From CAZCDS01 sp964497585 (GTDB lineage: Bacteria; Desulfobacterota; Desulfomonilia; Desulfomonilales; Desulfomonilaceae): DNA of 64,000 bases. The notes beneath the pieces were generated by a model. The model was not told the DNA's origin. It saw only the letters and a program-made list of their open reading frames with translations, and did not search any database. Location: contig CAZCDS010000010.1 in assembly GCA_964497585.1 (NCBI GenBank), positions 62,001 through 126,000 on the forward strand, written 5' to 3'. Positions 18,141 to 26,506 of the stretch are shown here, in pieces; position 1 is the stretch's first letter; each line of letters begins with the position of its first letter. The position numbers and the translations under genes were made by a program.

Positions 18141-18935
18141 TCACACTAAGTAGTAAACCTGAGGGTGCGTTCCAAGTTGTGGTTTCCGCCGAAGCGGGAA
18201 ATGCTCACGCAACAGCTTCCTTACTTCGGACTCGGGATCTTCCAGGTCTCCGAAGACCATTTCCTTGTTCTTGCACGCTTCCACACATGCCGGCTGGAGG
18301 CCTACGGCAAGCCGTTCCTGGCAGAAATTGCACTTCTCGACCACGCCCCGCGTCCGGGTGGGGTAATCCGGGTTGAGCTTCTTGATGAAGGGCCTGGGGT
18401 CCCTCCAGTTAAGGCTCCGGGCCCCGAAGGGACACGCGGCCATGCAGTATCGGCATCCGATGCACCGGTGCATATCCATCATCACGATACCGTCCGGGCG
18501 TTGGAAGGTAGCCTGGGTGGGACAGACCCTCACGCAGGGCGGATGATTGCAATGGTTGCACAAAGCCAAGACCGGCAGTCCCTTGAGCCCCTCCTCCTCG
18601 AAGTCTTGCAGGTACATGCGTTCCTGTGATGGAAATAAGTGGCCAAAGGGCTCCGTCCAGATCCACTTCACCTCATCCTTGGGATTGGGGAAACTCGGGA
18701 CGTTGTGAATGCTGTGGCACGCGTCGATACACCTTTGCAGAGCTTCTTTTCCGCTCGCCCTGAACTTCTTTACGTCGATGACCATGGCCCATCTCTTGGC
18801 TTCGATGGCCTTGGGTCCGGGTTTGTATTGGGTCTTTCCACTCTCCGCTACCGCGGCGTCAAACCCTGGTTTTGCAGCCAAGCCCAGCGCGGAGAGGCCC
18901 GCTATCTTCAAGAAACGTCGTCTGCTCTCGTCCAT
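18141..18935 (-). CDS. dsrO: DsrO, periplasmic four-cluster ferredoxin subunit
   Basis: A 264-residue periplasmic iron-sulfur protein. The N-terminus is a Tat signal (ESRRRFLKIAGLSALGLAAK). The mature part has several 4Fe-4S motifs: CIDACHSIHNVPSF, CNHCNHPPCVRVCPTQA, CIGCRYCMAACPFGAR and CNFCQERLAVGLQPACVEAC. It carries electrons between DsrP and the cytochrome DsrJ. The ATG at 18935 overlaps the dsrJ stop as tgATG, with ggagggg about 8 bases upstream; a GTG one codon earlier is possible. Regular cluster spacing and gene order leave little doubt. Confidence 0.94.
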   Translation of the reverse strand: MDESRRRFLKIAGLSALGLAAKPGFDAAVAESGKTQYKPGPKAIEAKRWAMVIDVKKFRASGKEALQRCIDACHSIHNVPSFPNPKDEVKWIWTEPFGHLFPSQERMYLQDFEEEGLKGLPVLALCNHCNHPPCVRVCPTQATFQRPDGIVMMDMHRCIGCRYCMAACPFGARSLNWRDPRPFIKKLNPDYPTRTRGVVEKCNFCQERLAVGLQPACVEACKNKEMVFGDLEDPESEVRKLLREHFPLRRKPQLGTHPQVYYLV

Positions 18936-19327
18936 CACTTACTCCCCTCCGGCGCTTTTTCTTTGGGCGCGATATGGCAATCCCAGCATTTCGGCGTGAC
19001 AGCGTTGTAGTTGTGGCACCTGTCGCAGAACTTTGCCTTGCTCGTATGGCATTTCAGGCACGTATTGACCAGGCTGATCGTGTACTGTTTGCCGTCAGGC
19101 CCCACATAGATGTGCCGACCCTCACGAACGACTTCATTCCTCCAGTCATTGAGCAGTTCCATGTGATACGCCTTCATGAATGCCGTGGTCTGCACGCACT
19201 GTTTTTCTTTCTTCGGCAGTTCCAGCTTCGGCGGAGGACCGCTCTTCACAGCACCGTACCAGATCGGAAAGGAGAACAGGCCGAGAAAGATGAGAATTCC
19301 AATGATAATCTTACCCGCGTTATACAT
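18935..19327 (-). CDS. dsrJ: DsrJ, triheme cytochrome c subunit
   Basis: A 130-residue periplasmic cytochrome anchored by an uncleaved N-terminal helix (IIIGILIFLGLFSFPIWYGA). There are three CXXCH haem sites: CLKCH, CDRCH and CWDCH. Cys 44 in KQCVQTTAFM matches the Cys that serves as distal ligand of an unusual His/Cys haem in Allochromatium DsrJ (family knowledge). The start is ATG 19327, with gaggaggaagaga directly upstream; the frame runs on further left but overlaps dsrK. The start overlaps the dsrK stop by 8 bases, and the end overlaps dsrO. Confidence 0.94.
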   Translation of the reverse strand: MYNAGKIIIGILIFLGLFSFPIWYGAVKSGPPPKLELPKKEKQCVQTTAFMKAYHMELLNDWRNEVVREGRHIYVGPDGKQYTISLVNTCLKCHTSKAKFCDRCHNYNAVTPKCWDCHIAPKEKAPEGSK

Positions 19328-20963
19328 TCTCTTCCTCCTCTTGCTCCCGTTGGTCCTCTTGTTCCATTCCCGGGATCGGCTCGCCTCGGAGATCGACCGT
19401 CCGCTGCTCGCCCTCTTCGAGCACGAGGGCGTTCGCCACAAGTTCGTGGATACCCCCGACGTCGCATTCGGGCACCCAGTATTCCGTCAGTGTGGAGAGG
19501 GTTGCCCGATCGATCGCGCACATGCAGAGCAACCGATTGACACCGTGCTTGTCGCGGACGTACCTGAGCGCGTTAGCCCTCGGGAATCCGCCCCGCATTC
19601 TCATTTCCATGTTCTCGTCGTTTCCGAGCCCCGCGCCGCCTCCACAACAGAAGGTATTCTCCCGGATCGCATTCTCCGGCATCTCGAAGAAGTTGTTGCA
19701 GACGTTCTTGATGACGTATCTGGGCTCTTCCAACAGACCTGCAGCCCGTGCGGGATTGCACGAGTCGTGGAACGTAACCCTGATGTGATCGTTCCTGCTC
19801 GGATCCAACTTCAGCTTGCCGTGCTTGATGAGGTCGGACGTGAACTCGGTGATATGCACCATCTTGGTCGACGTGGCATTCTCGAACGTCGTGCCGGTAA
19901 AGGGTGAGACGGGCTCTTCGAGGAAGTCCGTCGGGCCGTTCATGGTATCCATGTACTGATGAATAACCCGCCACATGTGGCCGCATTCACCGCCGAGGAT
20001 CCATTTGACGCCAAGCCGTTTGGCCTCCGCATATATCTTCGCGTTCAACTGCTTGATCGTCTCGTGGGACGTGAAGAGGCCGAAATTTCCCCCTTCCGAC
20101 GCATACGTGCTCCACGTGTAATCAAGGTCCAGATAGTCGAACAAGAGTAGGTACCCCATGAAGGTGTACGTGCCCGGATCGGCGAAATAGTCCCCTGAAG
20201 GCACCACGAAGAGGATTTCCGCGCCTTTCTTATTGACGGGGAGTTTCACCTTTCTCCCGGTTACCTCCTCGAGGTCATCCTGGCAGAATTCCCACATGTC
20301 CATGAGACCGTGGGGCGGAATACCCAGGTGGTTTCCCGTCCTGAAGCAGTTGGCCACAGGCTCCTGAACCCAGTTGATGTTCAGGCCCACGAGATTGAGC
20401 AGCTCGCGTCCCATCATCGTTATTTCCGCGGTGTCGATGCCGTAGGGACAGAAGACTGAGCAGCGACGACATTCCGTGCACTGGTAGAAGTAGTAGAACC
20501 ACTCCTTGAGCACGTCGAGCGTCAACTTTCGGCCGCCGCCCAGCTTGCCGAAGATCCGGCCCATCCTCGTAAAATCGTTTCGGTAGACCGATCTGAGCAG
20601 CTCGGCTCGCAGCACGGGCATGTTCTTCGGGTCACCGCCGCCGAGGAAGAAATGGCACTTGTCCGCGCATGCTCCGCACCTGACACAGATGTCCATGAAG
20701 AGCCTGAAGGAACGAAACTTCTCGAGACGCTGCCGCATTCCCTCGAGGATCGTCTTGTGCCAATCGTCCGGCAGCTTCCAATCCTCGTCCGTGGGGGACC
20801 ATTCCCGGGGATTGGGCATTTCCATGTATCTGAGATTCTTGGCGGCACCGGGAAAGCTGTAGGTACCCTCTCTAAAATTCGCCCGCTTGTCCATCCACGA
20901 ATCCTCGGGCGGCTTGTAATCTATCTGCATATCTTCCGCTTTGGGAAGGCCTTCGAATGACAT
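19320..20963 (-). CDS. dsrK: DsrK, HdrD-like catalytic iron-sulfur subunit
   Basis: A 547-residue cytoplasmic subunit related to heterodisulfide reductase HdrD. Residues about 90-110 have CVRCGACADKCHFF and about 165-180 CTECRRCSVFCPYG, two 4Fe-4S sites. The C-terminal half has CCG-type motifs, HDSCNPARA and ENTFCCGGGAGLG, which bind the special cubane that works on disulfide-type substrates. The proposed substrate is the DsrC trisulfide from sulfite reduction. ATG 20963 follows the dsrM stop by 3 bases with ggagtagga upstream. No missing key Cys was noticed. Confidence 0.95.
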   Translation of the reverse strand: MSFEGLPKAEDMQIDYKPPEDSWMDKRANFREGTYSFPGAAKNLRYMEMPNPREWSPTDEDWKLPDDWHKTILEGMRQRLEKFRSFRLFMDICVRCGACADKCHFFLGGGDPKNMPVLRAELLRSVYRNDFTRMGRIFGKLGGGRKLTLDVLKEWFYYFYQCTECRRCSVFCPYGIDTAEITMMGRELLNLVGLNINWVQEPVANCFRTGNHLGIPPHGLMDMWEFCQDDLEEVTGRKVKLPVNKKGAEILFVVPSGDYFADPGTYTFMGYLLLFDYLDLDYTWSTYASEGGNFGLFTSHETIKQLNAKIYAEAKRLGVKWILGGECGHMWRVIHQYMDTMNGPTDFLEEPVSPFTGTTFENATSTKMVHITEFTSDLIKHGKLKLDPSRNDHIRVTFHDSCNPARAAGLLEEPRYVIKNVCNNFFEMPENAIRENTFCCGGGAGLGNDENMEMRMRGGFPRANALRYVRDKHGVNRLLCMCAIDRATLSTLTEYWVPECDVGGIHELVANALVLEEGEQRTVDLRGEPIPGMEQEDQREQEEEENV

Positions 20964-20966
20964 TTC

Positions 20967-21971
20967 CTACTCCTTTTCCACCGGTAATCCGACTGCTTTC
21001 ATTTTCTCCCTGAAATCGTCCTCGTACTCTTCGTACGTGTGGACCTTCACCGGGTAGTTCCACGGATTGATGTGTCTCACCATGCGATTGTTGTTCGCCT
21101 GGTTTCTCGTCGGGCTGAGAAAGACTCCCGGCGCGTGCAGCAACTTACTGAATGGGAAATAGGCCAAAAGACAACATACCAGGAACAGATGAACGTAGAA
21201 GATCAATCCTATCCCGTCGGGGGCCGCCGGGCTAAAGCTCGCCAGACCCATGGTAAGCTCCTTGACCTTCAGGAGGTTAACTTTGTAGATCTGTCGCATC
21301 AGCACTCCCGAAATGCCGATACCAAGTATCAGGAAAAGGGCGAAATAGTCCGCGGGCAGGGAGAGGTACCGGAGCTGCGGGATAACTACCCTGCGCAAGA
21401 AGAGAAAGGCGGCCGCAGCGAGGAACGCTACGTCCGTCAGGAAGAGAGTGGGAATAAAGATATCGAAGAAACCGTCAAGCGATTCCAGTGTCTGGACAAA
21501 GAACGGAATCGGTTCCGTAAAGAAACGCAGGTGTCTCAATACGATGGTGAGAAACGCGTAGTGGAATAAGATGCCCGCCAGCCACAGCCACTTGGAAGAC
21601 GCGAACGTCAGCCTCGGGCCCTCCCTGATTTCACCTCTGATGTTCCTGAACAGGGAACGAAAAAGGAATACTTCCAGGAACATCCTGCCCACCACTTGCC
21701 AGTTGTTGGACGGGCAGTCCAATTTCGCCTGTTTCATCCATGGCAGCGATTTTGCCTGGCCGCAGGTAGTGGAGATAGCAAAAGGAACCGGCACCTTGGC
21801 CCATTGTAGGACCCGAATGATAATGCCGGCAAAAAATATGGCCAGTGCCGCGTACGGGATCCAGATCCCGAAAAGGCTATTCAGGCCGATCGTCCCCACT
21901 CCCAGGAGTGAAACCAAGACCAGGAATATCACGATGAACAGGGCTGAGAACACCGAAAACCATGCACTCAT
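20967..21971 (-). CDS. dsrM: DsrM, haem b membrane subunit (NarI-like)
   Basis: A 334-residue membrane protein with about six helices, related to the gamma subunit of nitrate reductase NarI and to HdrE. The first helix segment is AWFSVFSALFIVIFLVLVSL, and the family-typical FHYAFLTIVLRHLRFFTEP carries probable haem-ligand His. A late cytoplasmic tail has MVRHINPWNYPVKVHTYEE. It passes electrons between menaquinol and DsrK. The start is taken at ATG 21971; GTG 21980 in the same frame would add three residues. It begins 26 bases after the RsbRD-type gene. Confidence 0.93.
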   Translation of the reverse strand: MSAWFSVFSALFIVIFLVLVSLLGVGTIGLNSLFGIWIPYAALAIFFAGIIIRVLQWAKVPVPFAISTTCGQAKSLPWMKQAKLDCPSNNWQVVGRMFLEVFLFRSLFRNIRGEIREGPRLTFASSKWLWLAGILFHYAFLTIVLRHLRFFTEPIPFFVQTLESLDGFFDIFIPTLFLTDVAFLAAAAFLFLRRVVIPQLRYLSLPADYFALFLILGIGISGVLMRQIYKVNLLKVKELTMGLASFSPAAPDGIGLIFYVHLFLVCCLLAYFPFSKLLHAPGVFLSPTRNQANNNRMVRHINPWNYPVKVHTYEEYEDDFREKMKAVGLPVEKE

Positions 21972-21997
21972 ATGCCACACCTCGCTGTATGTTTAAG

Positions 21998-22546
21998 CTA
22001 TTCCGGCTCTAGCTCCTCGGGCACACATTCTCCCCTGGACTCCCACACCTGGCATGCCCGCTCCACGATACGGGAGTACCTCCTCTTGAACTCGTTGGTC
22101 TTGAGTTCGTAAATCTTTTCCCTGCACTGCATGTATATGTTGAAGGCTAAAAGCGAAAGTTTATCGATTCCAGCCTCGAATGTCAACAACTGTTCCAGGT
22201 CGCGTCCCTCACGGACACGCAGCCGTATCGCGTCCCGCACAATGGCCTTCAGTTCGAAAATGAACCCCAGAGCCTGAGCCGGGGTAAAGCCCTGAATAGC
22301 TCTGATCCGAATGATGTCGTCGAGAACGCTGATGACTTCGTCGCATTCCAACTCTTGCCCGCTGACCAGGCAATCGAAAAGGCACGACACCCCCTCGGAA
22401 ATCGTCGACCCGACCGGATTAGTGATTAGCCTGCGCTTGGCAGCCAGAAATTTCCGGGCATCCTCCGGATAGGTTGCCAATATCACGGCGAACCACTTAT
22501 CTACAATAGAGTCCCTCTTCTCGCGCAGGATCGTCTCCAGACTCAT
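21998..22546 (-). CDS. RsbRD N-terminal domain protein, first gene of the dsr operon
   Basis: A 182-residue helical protein matching the RsbRD_N domain found alone, without a STAS domain, directly before dsrMKJOP in many sulfate reducers (family knowledge). It opens with LREKRDSIVDKWFAVILATYP, the typical start, followed by NPVGSTISEGVSCLFDCL, IRAIQGFTPAQALGFIFELK and RRYSRIVERACQVWESRG. RsbRD_N domains of stressosome proteins are globin-like sensor modules; here no His-haem site is evident. A regulatory or assembly role for the Dsr complex is inferred only from constant neighbourhood. Its leader has paired hairpins and a distant promoter. Confidence 0.85.
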   Translation of the reverse strand: MSLETILREKRDSIVDKWFAVILATYPEDARKFLAAKRRLITNPVGSTISEGVSCLFDCLVSGQELECDEVISVLDDIIRIRAIQGFTPAQALGFIFELKAIVRDAIRLRVREGRDLEQLLTFEAGIDKLSLLAFNIYMQCREKIYELKTNEFKRRYSRIVERACQVWESRGECVPEELEPE

Positions 22547-22590
22547 TTTCTCGCGTACCTCGGAGTTCTAAGGCGCAGACGCCATGAACT

Positions 22591-22621
22591 CCGACCGGTC
22601 GCCCTCGCCGATGCCGGTCGG
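22591..22621 (-). promoter_or_regulatory. Leader hairpin 2 of the dsr operon
   Basis: A perfect 8-base inverted repeat, ccgaccgg at 22591-22598 and ccggtcgg at 22614-22621, some 45 bases before the first start codon of the operon. The same arm sequences form hairpin 1 at 22767-22790, so the four arms could pair in alternative ways. A regulatory role is inferred. Confidence 0.5.
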
Positions 22622-22766
22622 AATCGTGAACGTGCGCGGCGCCGGCTTCACGACTCGCACCTGGGTGTTGAATGGACTTTTCGTCCTCATGCCTGGCTGG
22701 GGATCTGTAGCGGGAAAACGGGTAGTGCGTGAGTCCTTCGTGACAGTTTCGAAGTCTTGCGCGATC

Positions 22767-22790
22767 CCGGTCGGCCCGATGTCCGACCGG
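22767..22790 (-). promoter_or_regulatory. Leader hairpin 1 of the dsr operon
   Basis: A perfect 8-base inverted repeat, ccggtcgg at 22767-22774 and ccgaccgg at 22783-22790, with an 8-base loop. It lies between the predicted promoter and the first gene and uses the same arm sequence as hairpin 2. Confidence 0.5.
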
Positions 22791-22948
22791 ACCCTCGCGG
22801 TGATTCCGATACTCCGTCCACGCCTCTCACGGGGATGTAGAGGCGCGGCCGACCCGAACCCACCAATCCGTGACGTCTCGTTTTAATTCCCTGCCCGGAG
22901 CTGACTCCACGGGCGATCAGCCGTGCTAAGGACCGAATTAAGCTACAT

Positions 22949-22977
22949 TTAATACACTTTTTGAGCGTGCATGTCAA
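22949..22977 (-). promoter_or_regulatory. Probable sigma70-type promoter of the dsr operon
   Basis: Read on the minus strand: -35 TTGACA at 22977-22972 (perfect), a 17-base spacer and -10 TATTAA at 22954-22949. Surroundings are AT-rich compared with the window. Transcription would begin near 22942 and give a leader of about 395 bases before the RsbRD-type gene. Bases 22978-23193, beyond it, show nothing recognisable. Confidence 0.6.
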
Positions 22978-23193
22978 GAATAATGACGGCCGTTCACTGG
23001 GGGACTCAACGGATCTCCGTGTCCTCCTATTCGCTGCCAAGTTTCCTTGTCGGAACCGGGATGCAGGAGGCCGCGGTCCTGACGAGATCCTCTCTCGGTA
23101 CCCGGTCCTTCCCCGCAACCTATGGCGAAGCCAGAGCCCATGGAAGAGGGGCCGTGAGCGGCGCCCGTCTCTCTCAGCCATGTAGCTTGCCGT

Positions 23194-24675
23194 TCAGGCT
23201 TTCTTCCTGAATTTGATCCCTTTGATATTCTTGATCTGCGCGCTCCTGAAACTTGTCTTGGCGATCTTCACCCCACTGAAATCAGCCCCGTCGATGGTCG
23301 CCCAGGAGAAGTCCGCCTGAGTCAGGTCTGCTCTGACCAGTCGCGTGTTGTGCATATTCACGCCGCTCAATTTCGTCCCGACGAGGCTGGCTCCGGACAA
23401 ATCCGCATTATCGAGCCTCGCTCCGTGGAGGTCTGCGCCTGCAAGATTAGCTCGGCTGAACTGAACTGCGGCGAGATTCGCACCAGTAAGGCTGGCTCCA
23501 TCCAGGCGGGCTCCGGCAAGGTTGGCCTGCGTCAAGTTTGCCTTGTCCAGTCTGGCGCGGGTCAGCACGGCCCCTCTCAGGTCTGCGCGAGAGAGATCGG
23601 CTCCGTCCATCCTCGTTTCTGTGAGATTAGCGCTGACGAGCTGAGTTCCGGTAAGGGCAGCCTCCATAAGTTCCGCGTTGGTGATCTGGGCGCCTTCGGC
23701 GATGGCCTCTGACAAATTGATCCCTCTCATCAACGCGTTCCTGAAGGTGGCGCCCTTCAGGACGGCCCTCGTCAGGCGTGCCTCCGTGAGTTCCGCCTCG
23801 CTGAAATCGCCTCCGGAGAAATCCCCATCGGAAAGATTGGCCCCGGCCATTTTTGCGCTGTCCAGCACTGCGGCCTGGGCCTTTACTCGCTGGAGCTTGG
23901 CGCCTCCCAGCTTTGCCGAGGAGAGGATCGCTTCTCGGAGATCTGCGTCCGCCAAATCGATGCCGACCATGTTCGCGTCAGACATTCGAGACTGCGAAAG
24001 GTTGGATTTGCTCAGACTGGCCATGCCCATGTCCGCTCTCTCCAGCACTGCCCCGGAGAGATTCACGCTGCTGAACTTCGCCTTTGCAAGAATAGCGAAG
24101 GAAAGCTCAGCGCCTTCCATAACATTTCCGACCAATTGAACCCCGCCGAAGTTGGCCCCTCCGAGCTGGGCTCTCGTGAAATCGACCTTAGCAAGTTTGG
24201 CCTTGGTGAGCTTCTGAGAGGTGAGATTCGCGCCGGCGAGGTTTGCAGAAGTCAGGTCTGCGTTATCAAGCTTGGCCTTGTCGAGGTTAGCGCCCTGGAG
24301 ATTCGCTTCGGTGAGGTTCGCGCCGTACAGTGCTGTGCCGGCGAGGTTTGCCTTGGCGAGATCCGCGTTTGACAGGTCAGCCCCGTCCAATATGGACCCC
24401 GAAAGGTCGGCTCTCGACAGATCAGCGCCTCCGAGGATTGCACCGGTGAGATCGATTCCGGAGAGATCGGCGTCCGCAAAATCCGCGCCGTACAACCTCG
24501 CTCCCTCCGGTTTCTTGTCCTTGGTCGTACTCAGCCCAAGTTTCGATTTGATCTTGGAGAGCGACACCCCGCCCCCGAACTGCACCGCCTCCTCAGTAAC
24601 GAGCTTGAGAGATGCGCCCGTACCTTTGAATATCACGTCCCCGGTCTTTCTGTGCTTGATTTCGAACTTCGGCAT
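23194..24675 (-). CDS. Very large pentapeptide-repeat protein
   Basis: A 493-residue protein. The start is ATG 24675 (MPKFEIKHRKTGDVIFKG), with ggggag upstream. After an N-terminal domain of about 60 residues, almost the whole protein consists of A(D/N)LXX pentapeptides (for example ADLSGIDLTGAILGGADLS), roughly 85 copies, forming a right-handed quadrilateral beta helix. It ends with a basic tail (GIKFRKKA). Repeat proteins of this fold include DNA mimics that protect gyrase, but most have no known function, and size alone does not tell. No partner gene. The DNA repeats are diverged, which argues for purifying selection rather than recent expansion. Confidence 0.9.
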   Translation of the reverse strand: MPKFEIKHRKTGDVIFKGTGASLKLVTEEAVQFGGGVSLSKIKSKLGLSTTKDKKPEGARLYGADFADADLSGIDLTGAILGGADLSRADLSGSILDGADLSNADLAKANLAGTALYGANLTEANLQGANLDKAKLDNADLTSANLAGANLTSQKLTKAKLAKVDFTRAQLGGANFGGVQLVGNVMEGAELSFAILAKAKFSSVNLSGAVLERADMGMASLSKSNLSQSRMSDANMVGIDLADADLREAILSSAKLGGAKLQRVKAQAAVLDSAKMAGANLSDGDFSGGDFSEAELTEARLTRAVLKGATFRNALMRGINLSEAIAEGAQITNAELMEAALTGTQLVSANLTETRMDGADLSRADLRGAVLTRARLDKANLTQANLAGARLDGASLTGANLAAVQFSRANLAGADLHGARLDNADLSGASLVGTKLSGVNMHNTRLVRADLTQADFSWATIDGADFSGVKIAKTSFRSAQIKNIKGIKFRKKA

Positions 24676-24733
24676 ACCCAATCTCCCCGGACGTAAGATG
24701 AACTCAATATATCACCTGCGGGGTGGGATTCCG

Positions 24734-25618
24734 TCAACAATTGTTTGCGGTTCCGACCTGCCGGCCACTGTTTTCCGGCTTGCGCGCAGTGACAATCATC
24801 TGGTGACCGAATTTGGTCAGCCCGATCATTCCGTCGATGATTTTCCTCACAGGGCTTAATGCGGGTCTGCCTGGCGGCAAAGTCCTCTCGGGGTGGTAGA
24901 GTTTCCGTCTCAGGTTGAACGATCGGGTCCTGATCACTATGTCCGAGAAGCCCACCTTGGCAAGCAACCCGGTAATCGTTACCGGTTCGAAAAGAAAGAT
25001 ATGATCCGATCCATTGATGTAGACCCATTCGGGCCCGTTTATCCAGTATGACAAAGACGCGAAATTGGTTGTGGAAAGGCGCACCTGACCTCCCGGTCTC
25101 AAAGACCGAAAAATATTCTCCATCGCTCGCCTCGGGGACCGGAGGTGCTCGATCACATCCCAGATCCTCACCACGTCGACCGATCCAGGAGGGACTTCGA
25201 ACTCCTCCGCAGGTTCCGCGAGGACACGAGAAATGGAGCGCTCTGCAAGGTGTTTCCGCGCGTCGCAGTTCACTTCGACTGCCCACGTCTCCCATCCGGC
25301 ACGAGAGGCCTCGGCGAGGAACCAACCGCGTCCCGGACCGACTTCCAGGATTCTGTTGAGGCGCCGAAAGGGCTCGAGCCGCCTCAGCTCCCTGCGCAAC
25401 CGCCGCGTCTGGGCCGGGGTCAAGCTATCCTCCCCCATCTCTCCTGTTCCCGAGTTCCGCTGAATTTCCAGATGGTCAGCGAGCCGCGGGTTGACGAAGA
25501 CCGTCCCGCAGGTACGGCAGCGAACATGCCGGAATCCTTCCTTCACAAAAAGGACGTCATGATCCCCGCTTCCGCAGATGTCGCAAGGGACCGACGTTTT
25601 CTTCTCGTAGTCGGGCAT
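24734..25618 (-). CDS. Zinc-ribbon class I SAM-dependent methyltransferase
   Basis: A 294-residue protein. Residues about 10-45 have four Cys in CDICGSGDHD and CRTCGTVFVNPR, a zinc ribbon common in this methyltransferase group. The SAM site motif I is ILEVGPGRGWFLAEA near 95, with DVVRIWDVIEHLRSPRRAM as motif IV-V. Such enzymes often act on sugars, lipids or O-antigen, but the substrate is not visible here. It is downstream of nothing on its strand and is followed by the pentapeptide gene about 60 bases on, so the two may be co-transcribed. The C-terminal end is weakly conserved. Confidence 0.82.
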   Translation of the reverse strand: MPDYEKKTSVPCDICGSGDHDVLFVKEGFRHVRCRTCGTVFVNPRLADHLEIQRNSGTGEMGEDSLTPAQTRRLRRELRRLEPFRRLNRILEVGPGRGWFLAEASRAGWETWAVEVNCDARKHLAERSISRVLAEPAEEFEVPPGSVDVVRIWDVIEHLRSPRRAMENIFRSLRPGGQVRLSTTNFASLSYWINGPEWVYINGSDHIFLFEPVTITGLLAKVGFSDIVIRTRSFNLRRKLYHPERTLPPGRPALSPVRKIIDGMIGLTKFGHQMIVTARKPENSGRQVGTANNC

Positions 25619-25799
25619 GCTTCAGCTTCCCATCGGATCACGGATTCGCGATTCTCTTCCTCTTCTCATAGCATACAATGACCGCACTGTGGCAAGAGAG
25701 GCGGGAAGGGTGCCGCACACGCCAGAAGGAATCGGTCTTGATGGGCCGGACGATTCGTGGTAGGGATGCCTGAATCGGAGAAACGACCGAGGTCTGAAC

Positions 25800-26399
25800 G
25801 TGGAACTGAAAGCAGTCGCAGACTTCCTTTTTGAAGTGGGAATGCTCAAACGCACGCCGCGGTCGGGGTTTCAATTCCTGGGAACCGGGCGTGAGACGGT
25901 AGCCGAACACAGCCTCCGCTGTGCCATAATAGGTTACGTGCTCGCACGAATGTCGGACAGCCTCTGCACAGAGAAGGTGGTGTACATGTGCCTTTTCCAC
26001 GATCTCGTGGAAGCGCGGACCGGCGACCTGAATTATGTGAACAAGAAGTACGTCGAAGCGGACGAGAGCGCCGCGCTGCAGGACATGACGTCCGGTCTCC
26101 CTTTCGGCTCGGAGATTCGAACGCTGACGATAGAGTTCAACGAGCGCGATACCCCCGAAGCGCAGGCAGCCCACGACGCGGACCAGATCGAAATGATTCT
26201 CCAACTCAAGGAGCTTGGCGACCTCGGCAACCGTTACTCGAACGATTGGATATCCGCGGCTATGAAGAGGCTGCGCACCGATGACGGCAAGCGGCTCGCC
26301 AGAAGTATATTGAACACCGATTTTTCCGCGTGGTGGTTCAAGGAGAAAGAGGACACGTGGTGGGTCGACGGCAACTCGAACGCTCGCAGCGACAAGTAG
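25800..26399 (+). CDS. HD-domain phosphohydrolase (HDDC2/YfbR-like)
   Basis: A 199-residue protein starting with GTG 25800 (ELKAVADFLFEVGMLKRT). HD residues are VAEHSLRCAIIGYVLA (first His), CLFHDLVEARTGD (His-Asp) and DADQIEMILQLKEL (late Asp). This pattern is that of YfbR and HDDC2, which dephosphorylate deoxyribonucleoside 5'-monophosphates; many members are only predicted nucleotidases. It is divergent from the methyltransferase gene and precedes the CHAT-like gene by about 100 bases. Family firm, substrate inferred. Confidence 0.85.
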   Translation: MELKAVADFLFEVGMLKRTPRSGFQFLGTGRETVAEHSLRCAIIGYVLARMSDSLCTEKVVYMCLFHDLVEARTGDLNYVNKKYVEADESAALQDMTSGLPFGSEIRTLTIEFNERDTPEAQAAHDADQIEMILQLKELGDLGNRYSNDWISAAMKRLRTDDGKRLARSILNTDFSAWWFKEKEDTWWVDGNSNARSDK

Positions 26400-26506
26400 C
26401 CGAGCTTTGTGACGTCTTTGCGAGAAGGAAGACCTCCATTTGACCGAGCCCCAGGGCCAAGACCACCGGGTTCGGACCAACGAGCACGGCTCGGGGGGTT
26501 CACTTT

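Noticed and set aside
22687..23181. Open frame on the minus strand in the dsr leader region
   Set aside because: It runs across the predicted promoter, has low-complexity Arg/Ser content and no ribosome site.
23194..24675. Repetitive DNA of the pentapeptide gene as a tandem repeat or CRISPR-like array
   Set aside because: Repeat units are 15 bases, variable and in frame; they are coding. No CRISPR array was found anywhere in the window.
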